A stretch of DNA of 64,000 nt from Cloacimonetes bacterium UBA6081 (GTDB taxonomy: Bacteria > Cloacimonadota > Cloacimonadia > Cloacimonadales > Cloacimonadaceae), in the NCBI GenBank assembly GCA_002428685.1, contig DIXL01000074.1, positions 1-64,000 on the forward strand, read 5' to 3'. Positions 17,375 through 26,863 of the stretch are shown here, in pieces. Positions within the stretch are counted from its first letter, which is position 1. Each line of letters begins with the position of its first letter. A model generated the notes under the pieces. It made no database searches, was not told where the DNA came from, and saw only the letters and a program-made list of their open reading frames with translations. The position numbers were made by a program, and so were the translations under genes.

Positions 17375-18505
17375 TCAAAGATGCTTGATAAAGCATCTTC
17401 TTCTTTTATGCTGTCTTTGTTCAAAGTATTTCCACTGTGCTTGTACTCTGTTATTACTCTCAAGTTCAGGATTACTTTCTGCTTTTATAAATTTGTTATC
17501 TATGTAGCTTTGAATCAGTTCTCTAAAAAGTAGGGAGTTTACTCCTTTATCTTGCAGGTCAGGTCGAACAGCAATAAGGTAAAGATCTAAAGTCCTTTCA
17601 TTTTTCAGGGCATCCATAATATGGTACAGACCAAAAGGGAAAAGTTTCCCTTTAGCTTTCTGAAAAGCTCTCGACAAGGAAGGGAAAGTTAATCCAAAAG
17701 CTGCAACTTTATCATTGCTATCAAGGACTATACTGATCAGTTTCGGGTTAGCTAAACTTATATATTGTTTAACGTACAGGTCGATTTGTCTCTTAGTTAA
17801 TGGAACAAATCCATATAAATCCTGATAAGCTAAATTTAATAACTCGAAGATATCGATAGCATAATACTTGATCTCTTTAATCTTGGAAGCGTGGAGAAGT
17901 CTCAATTTATTTTTTTTCAGAACAATCTGTGCAATCCGATCTATTTTCTCAGGAATCTTCTCAGGAATTCGTATTTCATATTCCACCCAATCAGCATCTT
18001 TATTATAACCCAATTTGTTAAGGTGCATTGGATAATAAGGATAGTTATAGATAGTTGCTATATTACTTAATTCTTCAAAACCTTCAATCAGCATACCTTC
18101 AGGGTCCAAATCAGTAAATCCAAGAGGACCATGAACTTCATGCATACCGTTGGTCTTTGCCCAATTTTCAACCGCACTGAGAAGTGCTTTTGATACATCC
18201 TCATCATCAATGAAATCGATCCACCCGAAGCGACAGCTTTTCTTATGCCATATTTCATTGAAACTATGATTGATTATACCCGCAATTCTTCCCACGATTT
18301 TCTTATTTCTATAAGCCAACCATAAGCTGACATCGCAGAATTCATAGGCGGGGTTATTGTCTTTATTAAAAAGTTTCATCTCATTTTTAATTAATTGGGG
18401 TACATGGTATTTGTTTCCTTTATAAAGCATATAAGGGAAACATATGAATTTCTTCAGATCTCTTCTGTTTATTACTTCTCTTACGATAATATCAATTGCT
18501 ACCAT
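17375..18505 (-). CDS. GNAT-like acyltransferase, last gene of the cargo
   Basis: This encodes 376 aa. The C-terminal half has an acetyl-CoA-type motif A (YLIAVRPDLQDKGVNSLLFRELI). The N-terminal half (KFICFPYMLYKGNKYHVPQL...GPLGFTDLDPEGMLIEGF) matches the long GNAT-like proteins of about 370 aa annotated as N-acetyltransferases in Bacteroidota and Cloacimonadota. It overlaps the KAS III gene by 7 nt, so the two are probably co-expressed. It may use the acyl product of the KAS III, but that is an inference. The last codons lie in a 9-bp hairpin AAGATGCTT/AAGCATCTT (17378-17399), followed on the plus strand by CTTCTTTT, which could terminate rightward phage transcription. Confidence 0.65.
   Translation of the reverse strand: MVAIDIIVREVINRRDLKKFICFPYMLYKGNKYHVPQLIKNEMKLFNKDNNPAYEFCDVSLWLAYRNKKIVGRIAGIINHSFNEIWHKKSCRFGWIDFIDDEDVSKALLSAVENWAKTNGMHEVHGPLGFTDLDPEGMLIEGFEELSNIATIYNYPYYPMHLNKLGYNKDADWVEYEIRIPEKIPEKIDRIAQIVLKKNKLRLLHASKIKEIKYYAIDIFELLNLAYQDLYGFVPLTKRQIDLYVKQYISLANPKLISIVLDSNDKVAAFGLTFPSLSRAFQKAKGKLFPFGLYHIMDALKNERTLDLYLIAVRPDLQDKGVNSLLFRELIQSYIDNKFIKAESNPELESNNRVQAQWKYFEQRQHKRRRCFIKHL
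17378..17407 (+). terminator. Terminator-like hairpin at the phage/cargo junction
   Basis: The stem AAGATGCTT (17378-17386) / AAGCATCTT (17391-17399) has a GATA loop and is followed by CTTCTTTT on the plus strand. It would stop transcription arriving from the terminase/F-like genes before the reversed cargo. It overlaps the 3' end of the GNAT-like gene. Confidence 0.55.
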
Positions 18506-19491
18506 TTTATTACAATTGATCCCCAGGTTAATCCCGCACCGAAGGCAGTAAGCACGACAATATCTCCGTCTTTGATTTTGCCTTGAGAAATAGCTTCATC
18601 TAAAGCAATTGGTATTGAAGCTGCAGAGGTATTCCCATAATTTTCTATATTAATCATTACTTTGTCATCCGCAAGAGCTAGCTTTTTTGCAATTGCTTCT
18701 ATTATTCGCTTGTTTGCCTGATGCGGGATTATAAAATCTATGTCGGATTTTTGTAATTTAGCATGATTTAATGCCCTTATCACGGAATGATACATCATCT
18801 TTGTTGCCTGTTTATAGACCTTTTTCCCATCCATTTTTAAGTATTGTTGTCTTTGATTCAGGTTACTACTCAAAATAGGACTTCTTGATCCCCCCGCAGG
18901 AATTTTCAGTAAATCCACTCCTGAGCCATCAGTACCCCAATCGAAGGAGAGGAGATTTCTGCCTTTAATATTCATTTTTAGAACCATTGCCCCTGCTCCA
19001 TCCCCAAACAGCACACAGGTATTTCTATCCGACCAATCAACAGATTTTGATAATACATCAGTTCCAATGATCATAGCTGTGTTGTAATTACAAGTTTTCA
19101 TTAGTGATGCAGCCACAATTAATGCATAAATCGAACCCGAACATGCAGCAGATATATCAAAACAAACAGCATTTGTTAGTCCTAGTCTATGTTGTGTGAC
19201 GCACGCTGTTGATGGTAATGGATAATCAGGTGATTGAGTTGCAATAATCAATAAATCAATTTCTTTGGAAGTAATACCAGCTTTCTTGAGAGCTATTGCT
19301 CCTGCTTTAATGGCAAGATCAGAAGTAGCTTCGGAATCTTTAACAATTCTTCTTTCTGTGATTCCAGTTCTTGTTCTTATCCAATCATCTGTTGTATCCA
19401 CTACTTTTTCTAAATCGAAATTCGTCATTATTCTATCCGGAACATAAAACCCTGTTCCTACTATACTGATATAATCAAAATATTTGAGCAT
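18499..19491 (-). CDS. 3-oxoacyl-ACP synthase III-like enzyme (KAS III / FabH family)
   Basis: This encodes 330 aa with start 19491 behind TGGAGATAA. The catalytic triad is complete: Cys in DISAACSGSIYAL, His in FIIPHQANKRI and Asn in IENYGNTSAASIP. GFYVPDRIMTN and TGITERR at the N-terminus are typical. The family condenses an acyl-CoA with malonyl-ACP. Standalone copies outside fatty-acid operons often make secondary or modified lipids. As the gene lies with an RND pump and a membrane methyltransferase, a role in making or altering a membrane lipid or small lipid-like product is possible. I leave the symbol blank because this may not be the housekeeping FabH. Confidence 0.85.
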   Translation of the reverse strand: MLKYFDYISIVGTGFYVPDRIMTNFDLEKVVDTTDDWIRTRTGITERRIVKDSEATSDLAIKAGAIALKKAGITSKEIDLLIIATQSPDYPLPSTACVTQHRLGLTNAVCFDISAACSGSIYALIVAASLMKTCNYNTAMIIGTDVLSKSVDWSDRNTCVLFGDGAGAMVLKMNIKGRNLLSFDWGTDGSGVDLLKIPAGGSRSPILSSNLNQRQQYLKMDGKKVYKQATKMMYHSVIRALNHAKLQKSDIDFIIPHQANKRIIEAIAKKLALADDKVMINIENYGNTSAASIPIALDEAISQGKIKDGDIVVLTAFGAGLTWGSIVIKW

Positions 19492-19618
19492 AATTTATCT
19501 CCAGCTAGCCACATCGTGGCAATCGAAATTCCACAATGTCATTACAATTTTTTTCAAACCAGTTCCGAATCACTTGACAGCATCTAGCGATTCCAATACA
19601 CATTATCATCTATTGACC

Positions 19619-20233
19619 TCAGCCCTGAAGCATTCCCATTATCTGGATTAAATTCCAACCTATGAGAGATGTAAAGAGTGCATTATACTCTTTGTTTATA
19701 ACCCACTGTTTGTAAGACCAGTTATCAAATATTCTATTCCATGTTAAATGCCGTGGAATAATCAAACCCACATTGCTGACATAATCATCCCAGCGTTTTC
19801 CATGAAGATCTCTCATATCACTTTCCTCTTTTTTAATGGTAGTAGGATATACAATTAGGAATAGTAATATGATGCCAATCCAACAAAATAGGTCATTAAG
19901 TAATAATCCAAAGCCTACTGCGACCTGAGCTGATCCGAGATAGAGAGGATGCCTCCATAAACTATAAGGGCCTGTTTCAGCTATGATTCTTTTTTTGTGC
20001 ACTATTCCAGCCGCCCATGATCGAATCACGTTGCCAAAAAGTATTGATAATGAGCCAATGATGCATAAGATTAAATCATAGTCTTGAGAGTGTGAGGTTG
20101 TTATTCCATTCAGCAGTAATTCGATTACACACACACCGAAGACAAAACGAGTGATGTTTAGTCTTTTTCTGGAGATAATGCGGATCATAGTCTTAGACAG
20201 CATCATTAATCCCTTATATTCAGATAGATTCAA
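19619..20233 (-). CDS. ICMT-type integral membrane methyltransferase
   Basis: This encodes 204 aa with four to five membrane segments. The C-terminal SAM-binding signature is present: GPYSLWRHPLYLGS followed by a hydrophobic stretch and EESDMRDLHGKRWDDYV. The isoprenylcysteine carboxyl methyltransferase/PEMT superfamily methylates lipid or isoprenoid-like substrates in membranes. Its bacterial substrates are mostly unknown. It lies 3 nt after the small PII-like gene in the efflux operon. A 127-bp gap then separates it from the KAS III gene. Confidence 0.75.
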   Translation of the reverse strand: MNLSEYKGLMMLSKTMIRIISRKRLNITRFVFGVCVIELLLNGITTSHSQDYDLILCIIGSLSILFGNVIRSWAAGIVHKKRIIAETGPYSLWRHPLYLGSAQVAVGFGLLLNDLFCWIGIILLFLIVYPTTIKKEESDMRDLHGKRWDDYVSNVGLIIPRHLTWNRIFDNWSYKQWVINKEYNALFTSLIGWNLIQIMGMLQG

Positions 20234-20236
20234 AAA

Positions 20237-20542
20237 CTACAAAATCAGATTGGTTGAAGTTCGTGGTGATTCAAACCAATACACGTATTCAAGTTCGGAC
20301 AAAGATTCCTGATTTATCCCAAGTATCAAGGTCTTTAGCTGTTTGGCTTCATCTTCTGTTACTATACTGATAATCATTGAATTATAACCAGGCCATATAG
20401 CAGTGTCTAAACGAGGTTCACCTTGTGGGAACTTTCCTAAAACACGATCTACAATAAAGTAATTACTCAGTCCAAGCAGCGCAATATGTTGCACCATGTC
20501 GTCTAAATAGCTGATATCGCAACTGATAATAAAGGTATTCAT
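20237..20542 (-). CDS. Small PII-like protein linked to the RND pump
   Basis: This encodes 101 aa and overlaps the pump gene by 4 nt. The layout (MNTFIISCDISYLDDMVQHI...VDRVLGKFPQGEPRLDTAIW...SMIISIVTEDEAKQLKTLI) resembles the small ferredoxin-fold, PII-like proteins (DUF3240 type) encoded next to RND exporters. They may sense metabolites or bind the pump. The assignment rests on size, predicted beta-alpha-beta pattern and context. No ligand-binding motif is diagnostic. Confidence 0.5.
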   Translation of the reverse strand: MNTFIISCDISYLDDMVQHIALLGLSNYFIVDRVLGKFPQGEPRLDTAIWPGYNSMIISIVTEDEAKQLKTLILGINQESLSELEYVYWFESPRTSTNLIL

Positions 20543-23500
20543 ATAGTATCTCCATTTTTGTCTTTATGATGAGCGAAGTAATAAAAAAGAGGAATAAGGA
20601 TTAAGGTAATGAGTGTTGATACAACTAGACCACCAATAACGGATATTCCTAAAGGACGCCAGATTTCAGAACCTAACCCTGTGCTGACTGCCATCGGTAC
20701 CATACCGAAGATGGTTGTAAGAGATGTCATTAATACAGGTCTTAATCTCGATTTCCCAGCATTAATCAATGATTCCCTTAATTTCTGTCCTCTTGCTCTG
20801 AGAAGATTTGTATAATCGACCAACACGATACCATTATTCACCACGATCCCAAGCAGCATCACGATTCCGAAAAAACTGACGATGCTGAGCGTCACATTAC
20901 CTGAAAGCAAAGCCCAAACTACACCGATTAATGCCATGGGAACCGCGAAGATAATGATAAATGGATCACGATAGGATCCGAATAATGATGCCATGGTCAT
21001 ATAGACTAAAATCATTCCCAGCATAAAAAGCACCGTCAAATCCTTGAAGGTCTCTTTTTGGTCGGTGATTTGACCGCCGATTTCAACATAGGTTCCAGAA
21101 GGCGTATCTATGTTCTGAATGGTCTTTTTCACTGTTTTAACAGCTTTGTTCAAAGAGATATGATAAATATCCGAGGTAATATACACAACTCTCTGTTGAG
21201 ATTCATGTTTGATTTCAGCGATACCCCTGCCTTCTTCAATTGTCGCAATCGAACCCAAAGCTACTGATTGACCGGTCAACGTATTGATGCTGATATTCTT
21301 CAACGTGTCGATATTATTCCTGAATTCCGGTGCATATCTTACAAAAATATCATAAGAGTCCCCCCGGTCTCTATACTCACTGGCATCAGCCCCAAAAATG
21401 CTCTGCCGCAAAGTCATCCCAATGATGGCCGGATTTATTCCAAGGGCATTGGCTTTGTCCTTATCAACCATCACTCTGATTTCAGGCTTACCAGCATCAA
21501 CCGATGAGCCAAGATTAACCAGAAAGGGCAAGCCCCGAAGCTTCTGTTCTACTTTTGCTGCGGTTATATCAAGATCATCTAAATTATTACCGGTTATTTT
21601 CACTTCAATGGGTTTGATGTTGCCCAATAAAGCATCCAAAAGAATACTGCCACTGATTACATTTACCTTTTCGACCTCTGGAATCTGGCCAATTCTTTGT
21701 CTGATAATTTTAGCAATTTGTGCGGCGGAGCGTTTTCGATTTTCTGGTAAAACCAGCTTGGCACCGATCGTACTGATATTTATTCCCTCTTTGAAGCCGA
21801 CTGAAGTTAAAAGACCCTTGTCTGTCTGACCAGATACGGAGTACATGGAACGTAACTCCGGGACCTCTTCCAAGAAGATCTGTTCGACCTTAGCCGCAAC
21901 CCTGGCAGTTTCCTTGGCATTTACGCCTACATCCAGTTCTATTACGGCATTCAAATCGCCGGCATCAATACTCGGGATATATTCTGTTCCCAACGTGAAG
22001 CTTAAGGCCATCGTAACAAAGAAAACTGCGATAAAAGCCCCCAAGACAGGTTTCCGATGGTTAAGTGAGAAATTTAGTGCCGTTGAATATATGTTCCCTA
22101 TCTTTTGGAGAATTCCTTCACACGCATTGTAAAACCTGTGATGCCTCCTCACTATCCCCTTCTCAGGTACTTTCAGAAGTTTCGAAGCCAGCATGGGAGT
22201 TAAAGTAAGCGCAGTAAATAATGATGCCATCAACGTTACTGTTGTCAACACGGCCAATTGTTTGAACATGATGCCGACAAGTCCGGACATAAAGATCATC
22301 GGTAAGAAAACTACCACCGTAGTCAAAGTGGAACCAGTTATGGCCATCCCCATTTCCCCGGTTCCAAATACTGCCGCCTCTTTTGGCCTGGTTCCGTTTT
22401 CAATATGACGGGTAATATTCTCCAATACTACTATGGCATTATCTACAACCATACCAATAGTTATGGCCAGAGAAATAAGGGAAATAATATTGATAGTATA
22501 ATGGGCGATTAGCATGAAGATGAATGCCGAAATAAGCGAGAAGGGAATGGTCATAATAATGATGATGCTGCTACGGAAGTCCTTAAGAAAAAACAGAACC
22601 ACAATAATGACAAAGAATGCAGCATACAAGATGGAAGTGCTTAAATTGTTTATTGATCCTGATACCAATTCTGACATATCCATCAGCTCCGTAACTTTAA
22701 CATCTTTTGGCAGCGAATTCTGAATTGCTTTAACTTCTTTTTTCACGGATTTGGCAACTGTTAAAGTATTGGCGTTTGACTGTTTCTGAACGAGCATGAG
22801 TACCGATTTTTCCCCAAAGGAATGGATATAGCAATCACTATTTTTCATCGTATCATGAACTGTGGCGACATCGCTAACGCGAATAATGCGGCCATTAAAA
22901 CTGGATATGGGCATTTGGGAAATTTCATTGATAGTGCCAAACTCCGCTGGCATTCGTACCGAAATTCCCATTTTGCCATCGTTAATCGTCCCTGCAGGTA
23001 TGGAAATATTCTGCATTTTCATGGCTTGCGCTATTTCCGAGGGAGTGAGATTATATGCCGCTAATTGGTAGGGATTACATTGCACCACGATTTCCCGTTC
23101 CGGCTGACCGATGATAATGGTAGTTCCCACACCCGATAAGCGCTTGATACGATTGGATATTTGGTCATCACAAATCTTACTTAAGCCATTATAGTTTTCC
23201 ACAGCTTCAATATTATATACTAAAACAGGCATCATGGAGCTTGTGAATTTATATATAATGGGGGTTTCTGCTTCCGAAGGAAGATCTGTCTTGGAGAGTT
23301 CAATCAGATCCCTGATATTGTTTGATGCTTTATCAAGGTTTTCTCCCCAATTAAACTGCATCATGATGAATGATACGTTCTCCCGCGAATTTGATTTGAT
23401 TGATTTAAGGTTACTTGCTGCAGATAAGTATGTTTCCAGTTTTTTTGAAACTTGCTCCTCTACTTCTTGAGCACTGGCCCCAGGGTAAATTGTCATGACC

Positions 23501-23637
23501 GTCAATGTAGGCAATTCGATATTCGGCATCACATCCTGGGGAAGCATAAAGAGAGAGACTAATCCGAATATCAGCATGGCTACAAATACCATTGCGGTGA
23601 ATACAGGATTTTTTACCGCTATCTGGGGTAAACGCAT
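20539..23637 (-). CDS. RND efflux pump inner-membrane transporter
   Basis: This encodes 1032 aa, full length for the AcrB/HAE1 family. The first membrane helix (NPVFTAMVFVAMLIFGLVSLFML) is followed by a porter domain (PNIELPTLTVMTIYPGASAQEVE). TM4 carries GMVVDNAIVVLEN with the proton-relay aspartate. TM10 has GIVVNNGIVLVDYTN, where AcrB has a lysine, a variant common outside Proteobacteria. GSEIWRPLGISVIGGL is the conserved late motif. The pump expels drugs, detergents or lipids by proton antiport together with the two upstream gene products. Gene order pump-MFP-TolC is compact (1-nt gap to the MFP). Confidence 0.93.
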   Translation of the reverse strand: MRLPQIAVKNPVFTAMVFVAMLIFGLVSLFMLPQDVMPNIELPTLTVMTIYPGASAQEVEEQVSKKLETYLSAASNLKSIKSNSRENVSFIMMQFNWGENLDKASNNIRDLIELSKTDLPSEAETPIIYKFTSSMMPVLVYNIEAVENYNGLSKICDDQISNRIKRLSGVGTTIIIGQPEREIVVQCNPYQLAAYNLTPSEIAQAMKMQNISIPAGTINDGKMGISVRMPAEFGTINEISQMPISSFNGRIIRVSDVATVHDTMKNSDCYIHSFGEKSVLMLVQKQSNANTLTVAKSVKKEVKAIQNSLPKDVKVTELMDMSELVSGSINNLSTSILYAAFFVIIVVLFFLKDFRSSIIIIMTIPFSLISAFIFMLIAHYTINIISLISLAITIGMVVDNAIVVLENITRHIENGTRPKEAAVFGTGEMGMAITGSTLTTVVVFLPMIFMSGLVGIMFKQLAVLTTVTLMASLFTALTLTPMLASKLLKVPEKGIVRRHHRFYNACEGILQKIGNIYSTALNFSLNHRKPVLGAFIAVFFVTMALSFTLGTEYIPSIDAGDLNAVIELDVGVNAKETARVAAKVEQIFLEEVPELRSMYSVSGQTDKGLLTSVGFKEGINISTIGAKLVLPENRKRSAAQIAKIIRQRIGQIPEVEKVNVISGSILLDALLGNIKPIEVKITGNNLDDLDITAAKVEQKLRGLPFLVNLGSSVDAGKPEIRVMVDKDKANALGINPAIIGMTLRQSIFGADASEYRDRGDSYDIFVRYAPEFRNNIDTLKNISINTLTGQSVALGSIATIEEGRGIAEIKHESQQRVVYITSDIYHISLNKAVKTVKKTIQNIDTPSGTYVEIGGQITDQKETFKDLTVLFMLGMILVYMTMASLFGSYRDPFIIIFAVPMALIGVVWALLSGNVTLSIVSFFGIVMLLGIVVNNGIVLVDYTNLLRARGQKLRESLINAGKSRLRPVLMTSLTTIFGMVPMAVSTGLGSEIWRPLGISVIGGLVVSTLITLILIPLFYYFAHHKDKNGDTI

Positions 23638-23638
23638 T

Positions 23639-24715
23639 TTACTTATCCCCTGAAATCACTACCTGAGTTCCATCGGATAGTTTATTCTTGCCATCAAGGG
23701 CAAGTATCTGTCCCGCGGCAAGACTGTCCACAACAGCCCAATCTCCACAGTAACCCAATACCTTAACTACCTTGCGTTTGGCAATGTTATCGTTTATAAG
23801 AAATACAAATTGTTCTTTGGTTCCAGCTTGTTGAAGAAGTGCTATTTTCGGAATCATGATCCCTTGCCTGGCTGGTTGTTGAAGTTCAACTGCACAGGAC
23901 ATGCCTGGCTTCAGCAGAAAATGGCTGTTCTTTACAGCAATTTCCACTTCGGTACTATGAGAAATTGTGCTTAGGAGGGGAGAGATTTTGATAATCTGGC
24001 CCGTGAACGATACGTCTTGGATAGCTTCCGTCCGTATCGTTGCCCGCTGTCCAATCCTGATTTGACCCAAGTCCTTCTCGTTTACATTGATCTTGATAAG
24101 AATAGGATCAATCTGCATCAGGCTGATAATTCCGGAGCTAACCGACATCCCGGGAGTAAAATTAGGGTAAAAGAAATAATTTTCTCCTTCCCGAACCAGA
24201 TGTTTCATAACCATCCCGGAAAAAGGAGCTCGAATTTCTGTGTTTTTTCGCGCCATTTGAAGTTTCAAGGCAGCAGCATCGTACAAGGCTTTCAGATGAT
24301 CATATTCTTGCTGGGAAACAGTATTTTTACCCAGCAGGGCTTGCATCCTCTCAAAGTCTTTTTTTACAGTTTGATACTCAATATCAGATTGCGTAAGAAA
24401 CTCATCAGACATCACCGCTATCAGTTCTCCTTCTTTAACGGTTCCACCCTCAGGTACGAGAATTTGTTCAACTTTCCCGGGAACAACGCTGCCAATATTT
24501 GCTTCCTTATTTGGGCTGACCGTGCCTGAGAAAGAAAGTACGGTATTATATAGAGAATCGACTGCCATGACAGTGGATATGGCAACCTTCTCTTGAGTTT
24601 GATTAACGTTATCGTGATTATTACACCCGGCTAATCCCATGGCCACGATTAAGAAGATCAGATAGCGCCTACTGGCGATAAGGGGAATTGTTCTTTTTGG
24701 CAATTTTTGCTCCAT
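23639..24715 (-). CDS. RND membrane fusion protein (HlyD/AcrA family lipoprotein)
   Basis: This encodes 358 aa from the ATG at 24715; a TTG at 24724 overlapping the TolC stop is an alternative. The N-terminal segment LIFLIVAMGLAGC is a lipobox, so it should be lipid-anchored in the periplasm. A barrel-sandwich half motif (GSVVPGKVEQILVPEGGTVKEGE) is followed by a helical hairpin and the matching ITEIRAPFSGMV-like half (NTEIRAPFSGMVMKHLVREGE), then a beta-barrel domain. It bridges the RND pump and the TolC-like channel. Confidence 0.9.
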   Translation of the reverse strand: MEQKLPKRTIPLIASRRYLIFLIVAMGLAGCNNHDNVNQTQEKVAISTVMAVDSLYNTVLSFSGTVSPNKEANIGSVVPGKVEQILVPEGGTVKEGELIAVMSDEFLTQSDIEYQTVKKDFERMQALLGKNTVSQQEYDHLKALYDAAALKLQMARKNTEIRAPFSGMVMKHLVREGENYFFYPNFTPGMSVSSGIISLMQIDPILIKINVNEKDLGQIRIGQRATIRTEAIQDVSFTGQIIKISPLLSTISHSTEVEIAVKNSHFLLKPGMSCAVELQQPARQGIMIPKIALLQQAGTKEQFVFLINDNIAKRKVVKVLGYCGDWAVVDSLAAGQILALDGKNKLSDGTQVVISGDK

Positions 24716-24720
24716 TAATC

Positions 24721-26148
24721 TCAAAGACTGAGAACTTTATCAAGATTGGCACGCTTTGTGTACATCTCGGTCTGCGCCTCTATAAGCTCGGTTTTAGCAT
24801 TTAACCATGAGACTTGTGCTTCCAGAACGTCTGAGCTTTTACACATTCCTTCCTTAAAGCGATTTTGCGTAACCCGTAGATTTTCTTCAGCTTGATCCAC
24901 AGATTTTTCCGATAGTTGGATTCTCTTCATGGCTTCCCGGTATTGCAATTCTGATTGATTGATTTCCAATGCAAATAACTCTTTACTTTGCTCCAAGATA
25001 AGTTGTGCCGATTGCTGCTGATGCTTGGCTGCCGAAATGGTATGCTTACGGGCATTGAAATCAAAGATTTCCCATTGGGCTACCACCCCAACTTGCCAGT
25101 TTTGTCCGAAATTTGCTTCAAAACTATCGTAAGGATTTGGATTAATATAATTTACACTTGCCTGTAAGGCGAGATTGGGATAGTAATTGGATTGTGCTAT
25201 TTTTGTAAGTAATTGTTGTATTTCCAATCCTTGCTTAAGGATCAGCACTTCAGGCCTGTTTTCGATATACTCCTGTACTTTCGTTGAATCATAGGGAACA
25301 TAGGGTACATCAAATATAGTGTCGGGTAGAACAATAGAAGATTCAAGGGGATCCCCAATAATCTGATTCAATGCCATAGTTGCTAAATGGACTCCATTCT
25401 GAGCTTTAAAGGACATCAATTCGGCTTCGTTAAGCTTTACCTGTACTTTTAAAAGCTCATTCTGGGTGGTAACTCCCACATCATAAGCATTCTGAACTTG
25501 GGAAAGCAAGGTTTGAACTAAAGCTTGGTAGTCTTTGGCCAATGCATATTTTGCCGATACATCTACCAACCGCCAGTAAGCCTCGTCAGTTTGATAGATC
25601 AATTCATTTCCGGTTTTCTTCAAATTGGCATCAGTAACCTTTTCAGCAGCTTTACTGATCTTATATTGATTGATAATTTTCCCTCCGGTGAATATGGGCT
25701 GTGTTAAAGTGACATCCAATATCCAGTTGTTTTCTTCGCCGATTGATACCTGATATTCGTCTGGTAGGTATCCTTGGTTGTGCATACCCACGAGCGTAGC
25801 GTAAAAAGGATCCGTAACAATAGCTGGATTGCTTGCCTCCAACCCTTGAAGAAACTCAGCTATCGGAAGATTCATAGTATATTCTAGGCTTTTATTGATG
25901 TGTGTGTAACTGCCGATTGCATTAACACGAGGGAAGAATTGAGTAAATGATGCTTTTCTAGTAGAAATTGCTGACTCCTGCTGAGCCTGAGCAACTTGTA
26001 ACATTTTGTTATGAGCAAGGGCTTTTTCACGGCACTGTTCCAAAGTGAGATTCAATGTCTGCCCTGTAAGTATGTTTGCAATTCCAACAAAGAGAACGAA
26101 AGACAGGATGGTGAATTTTGTACTACTGAATGAAGAGATGATTTTCAT
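24721..26148 (-). CDS. TolC-like outer-membrane efflux protein
   Basis: This encodes 475 aa with a signal peptide (FTILSFVLFVGIANILTG). Two repeated OEP halves are visible: LNLTLEQCREKALAHNKML near the N-terminus and long coiled-coil helices rich in E, Q and K, with GVTTQNELLKVQVKLNEAEL and GMCKSSDVLEAQVSWLNAKTEL at the equivalent points of each half. It forms the trimeric outer-membrane exit duct of the pump. An RBS-like GAGG precedes the start. An inverted repeat at 26179-26201 lies between this gene and the TetR gene. Confidence 0.92.
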   Translation of the reverse strand: MKIISSFSSTKFTILSFVLFVGIANILTGQTLNLTLEQCREKALAHNKMLQVAQAQQESAISTRKASFTQFFPRVNAIGSYTHINKSLEYTMNLPIAEFLQGLEASNPAIVTDPFYATLVGMHNQGYLPDEYQVSIGEENNWILDVTLTQPIFTGGKIINQYKISKAAEKVTDANLKKTGNELIYQTDEAYWRLVDVSAKYALAKDYQALVQTLLSQVQNAYDVGVTTQNELLKVQVKLNEAELMSFKAQNGVHLATMALNQIIGDPLESSIVLPDTIFDVPYVPYDSTKVQEYIENRPEVLILKQGLEIQQLLTKIAQSNYYPNLALQASVNYINPNPYDSFEANFGQNWQVGVVAQWEIFDFNARKHTISAAKHQQQSAQLILEQSKELFALEINQSELQYREAMKRIQLSEKSVDQAEENLRVTQNRFKEGMCKSSDVLEAQVSWLNAKTELIEAQTEMYTKRANLDKVLSL

Positions 26149-26178
26149 GGTTTACCTCGCTTACTGATTAATACTTGT

Positions 26179-26201
26179 GAACGATATGCGTATAATCGTT
26201 C
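26179..26201. promoter_or_regulatory. Putative TetR operator upstream of the pump operon
   Basis: The inverted repeat GAACGAT (26179-26185) / ATCGTTC (26195-26201) has a 9-bp centre and lies 31 bp upstream of the TolC-like start codon. Its core resembles the repeat upstream of the TetR gene at 26864-26889 (ACGAT and GCG/TAT elements). This suggests the same regulator binds both. Confidence 0.6.
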
Positions 26202-26233
26202 CAAGATAAGGCAAAAAAATAGGTTTCACGATT

Positions 26234-26836
26234 TTAGCTTCGTAATCCCTTAAGAAAAATGTCTATAATAACGTCGAAATTGTTGTCATTATCTACGTTT
26301 GACATGTGGTCATCAAAAACAAGCTGAAGCATTAAGCCTCGGGTTGCGTTAACCAGATAATAGGCAATTGAAGTAATGTATTCGAAATAAAAGGAGGAAA
26401 ACTCTTTTAAGATGATTCCATTTCTTAAAATACCGGTCACTTCCTCCATATCTAATGTGTCCAATTTTTTTTTTACCATCGCAGTATTGAAAGGAATTAC
26501 GTCTAACTCACCTTTGATTAAAGCATAGATGAATAGCTTCTTTTTAGTTTCTTCTAAGATCGTTTTCATATATAACCGAAGCTTCTCAGCTGATGTTTCA
26601 CCTTTATTGCTTTCTCTAACTACAACATAATGTAATTCATATATTTCCTTAGTAATTACACCGTGCAGAACCTCTTCCTTGTTTTTGAAGAATTGATAGA
26701 GTGTGCTCTTGCTTTTTCTGGCTGTTTTTGCAATATCTTCCATAGTAGTTTTCACAAATCCATACTGTTGAAATAAACTTTGTGATACTTGGATCAAATT
26801 GTCTTTGATGCTCTGTTCTTTCATTGATAATTTCAT
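26234..26836 (-). CDS. TetR/AcrR family regulator of the efflux cargo
   Basis: This encodes 200 aa. The N-terminal HTH (IKDNLIQVSQSLFQQYGFVKTTMEDIAKTARKSKSTLYQFFKNKEEVL, about residues 8-55) is classic TetR. The C-terminal ligand domain is divergent. The gene is upstream of, and in the same direction as, the TolC-MFP-RND genes. Two inverted repeats, one overlapping its own transcription start and one before the TolC gene, suggest autoregulation and repression of the pump until a ligand binds. The inducer is unknown. Confidence 0.88.
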   Translation of the reverse strand: MKLSMKEQSIKDNLIQVSQSLFQQYGFVKTTMEDIAKTARKSKSTLYQFFKNKEEVLHGVITKEIYELHYVVVRESNKGETSAEKLRLYMKTILEETKKKLFIYALIKGELDVIPFNTAMVKKKLDTLDMEEVTGILRNGIILKEFSSFYFEYITSIAYYLVNATRGLMLQLVFDDHMSNVDNDNNFDVIIDIFLKGLRS

Positions 26837-26863
26837 ATCAAGTCATTCCTCTTTCATTTCGTG

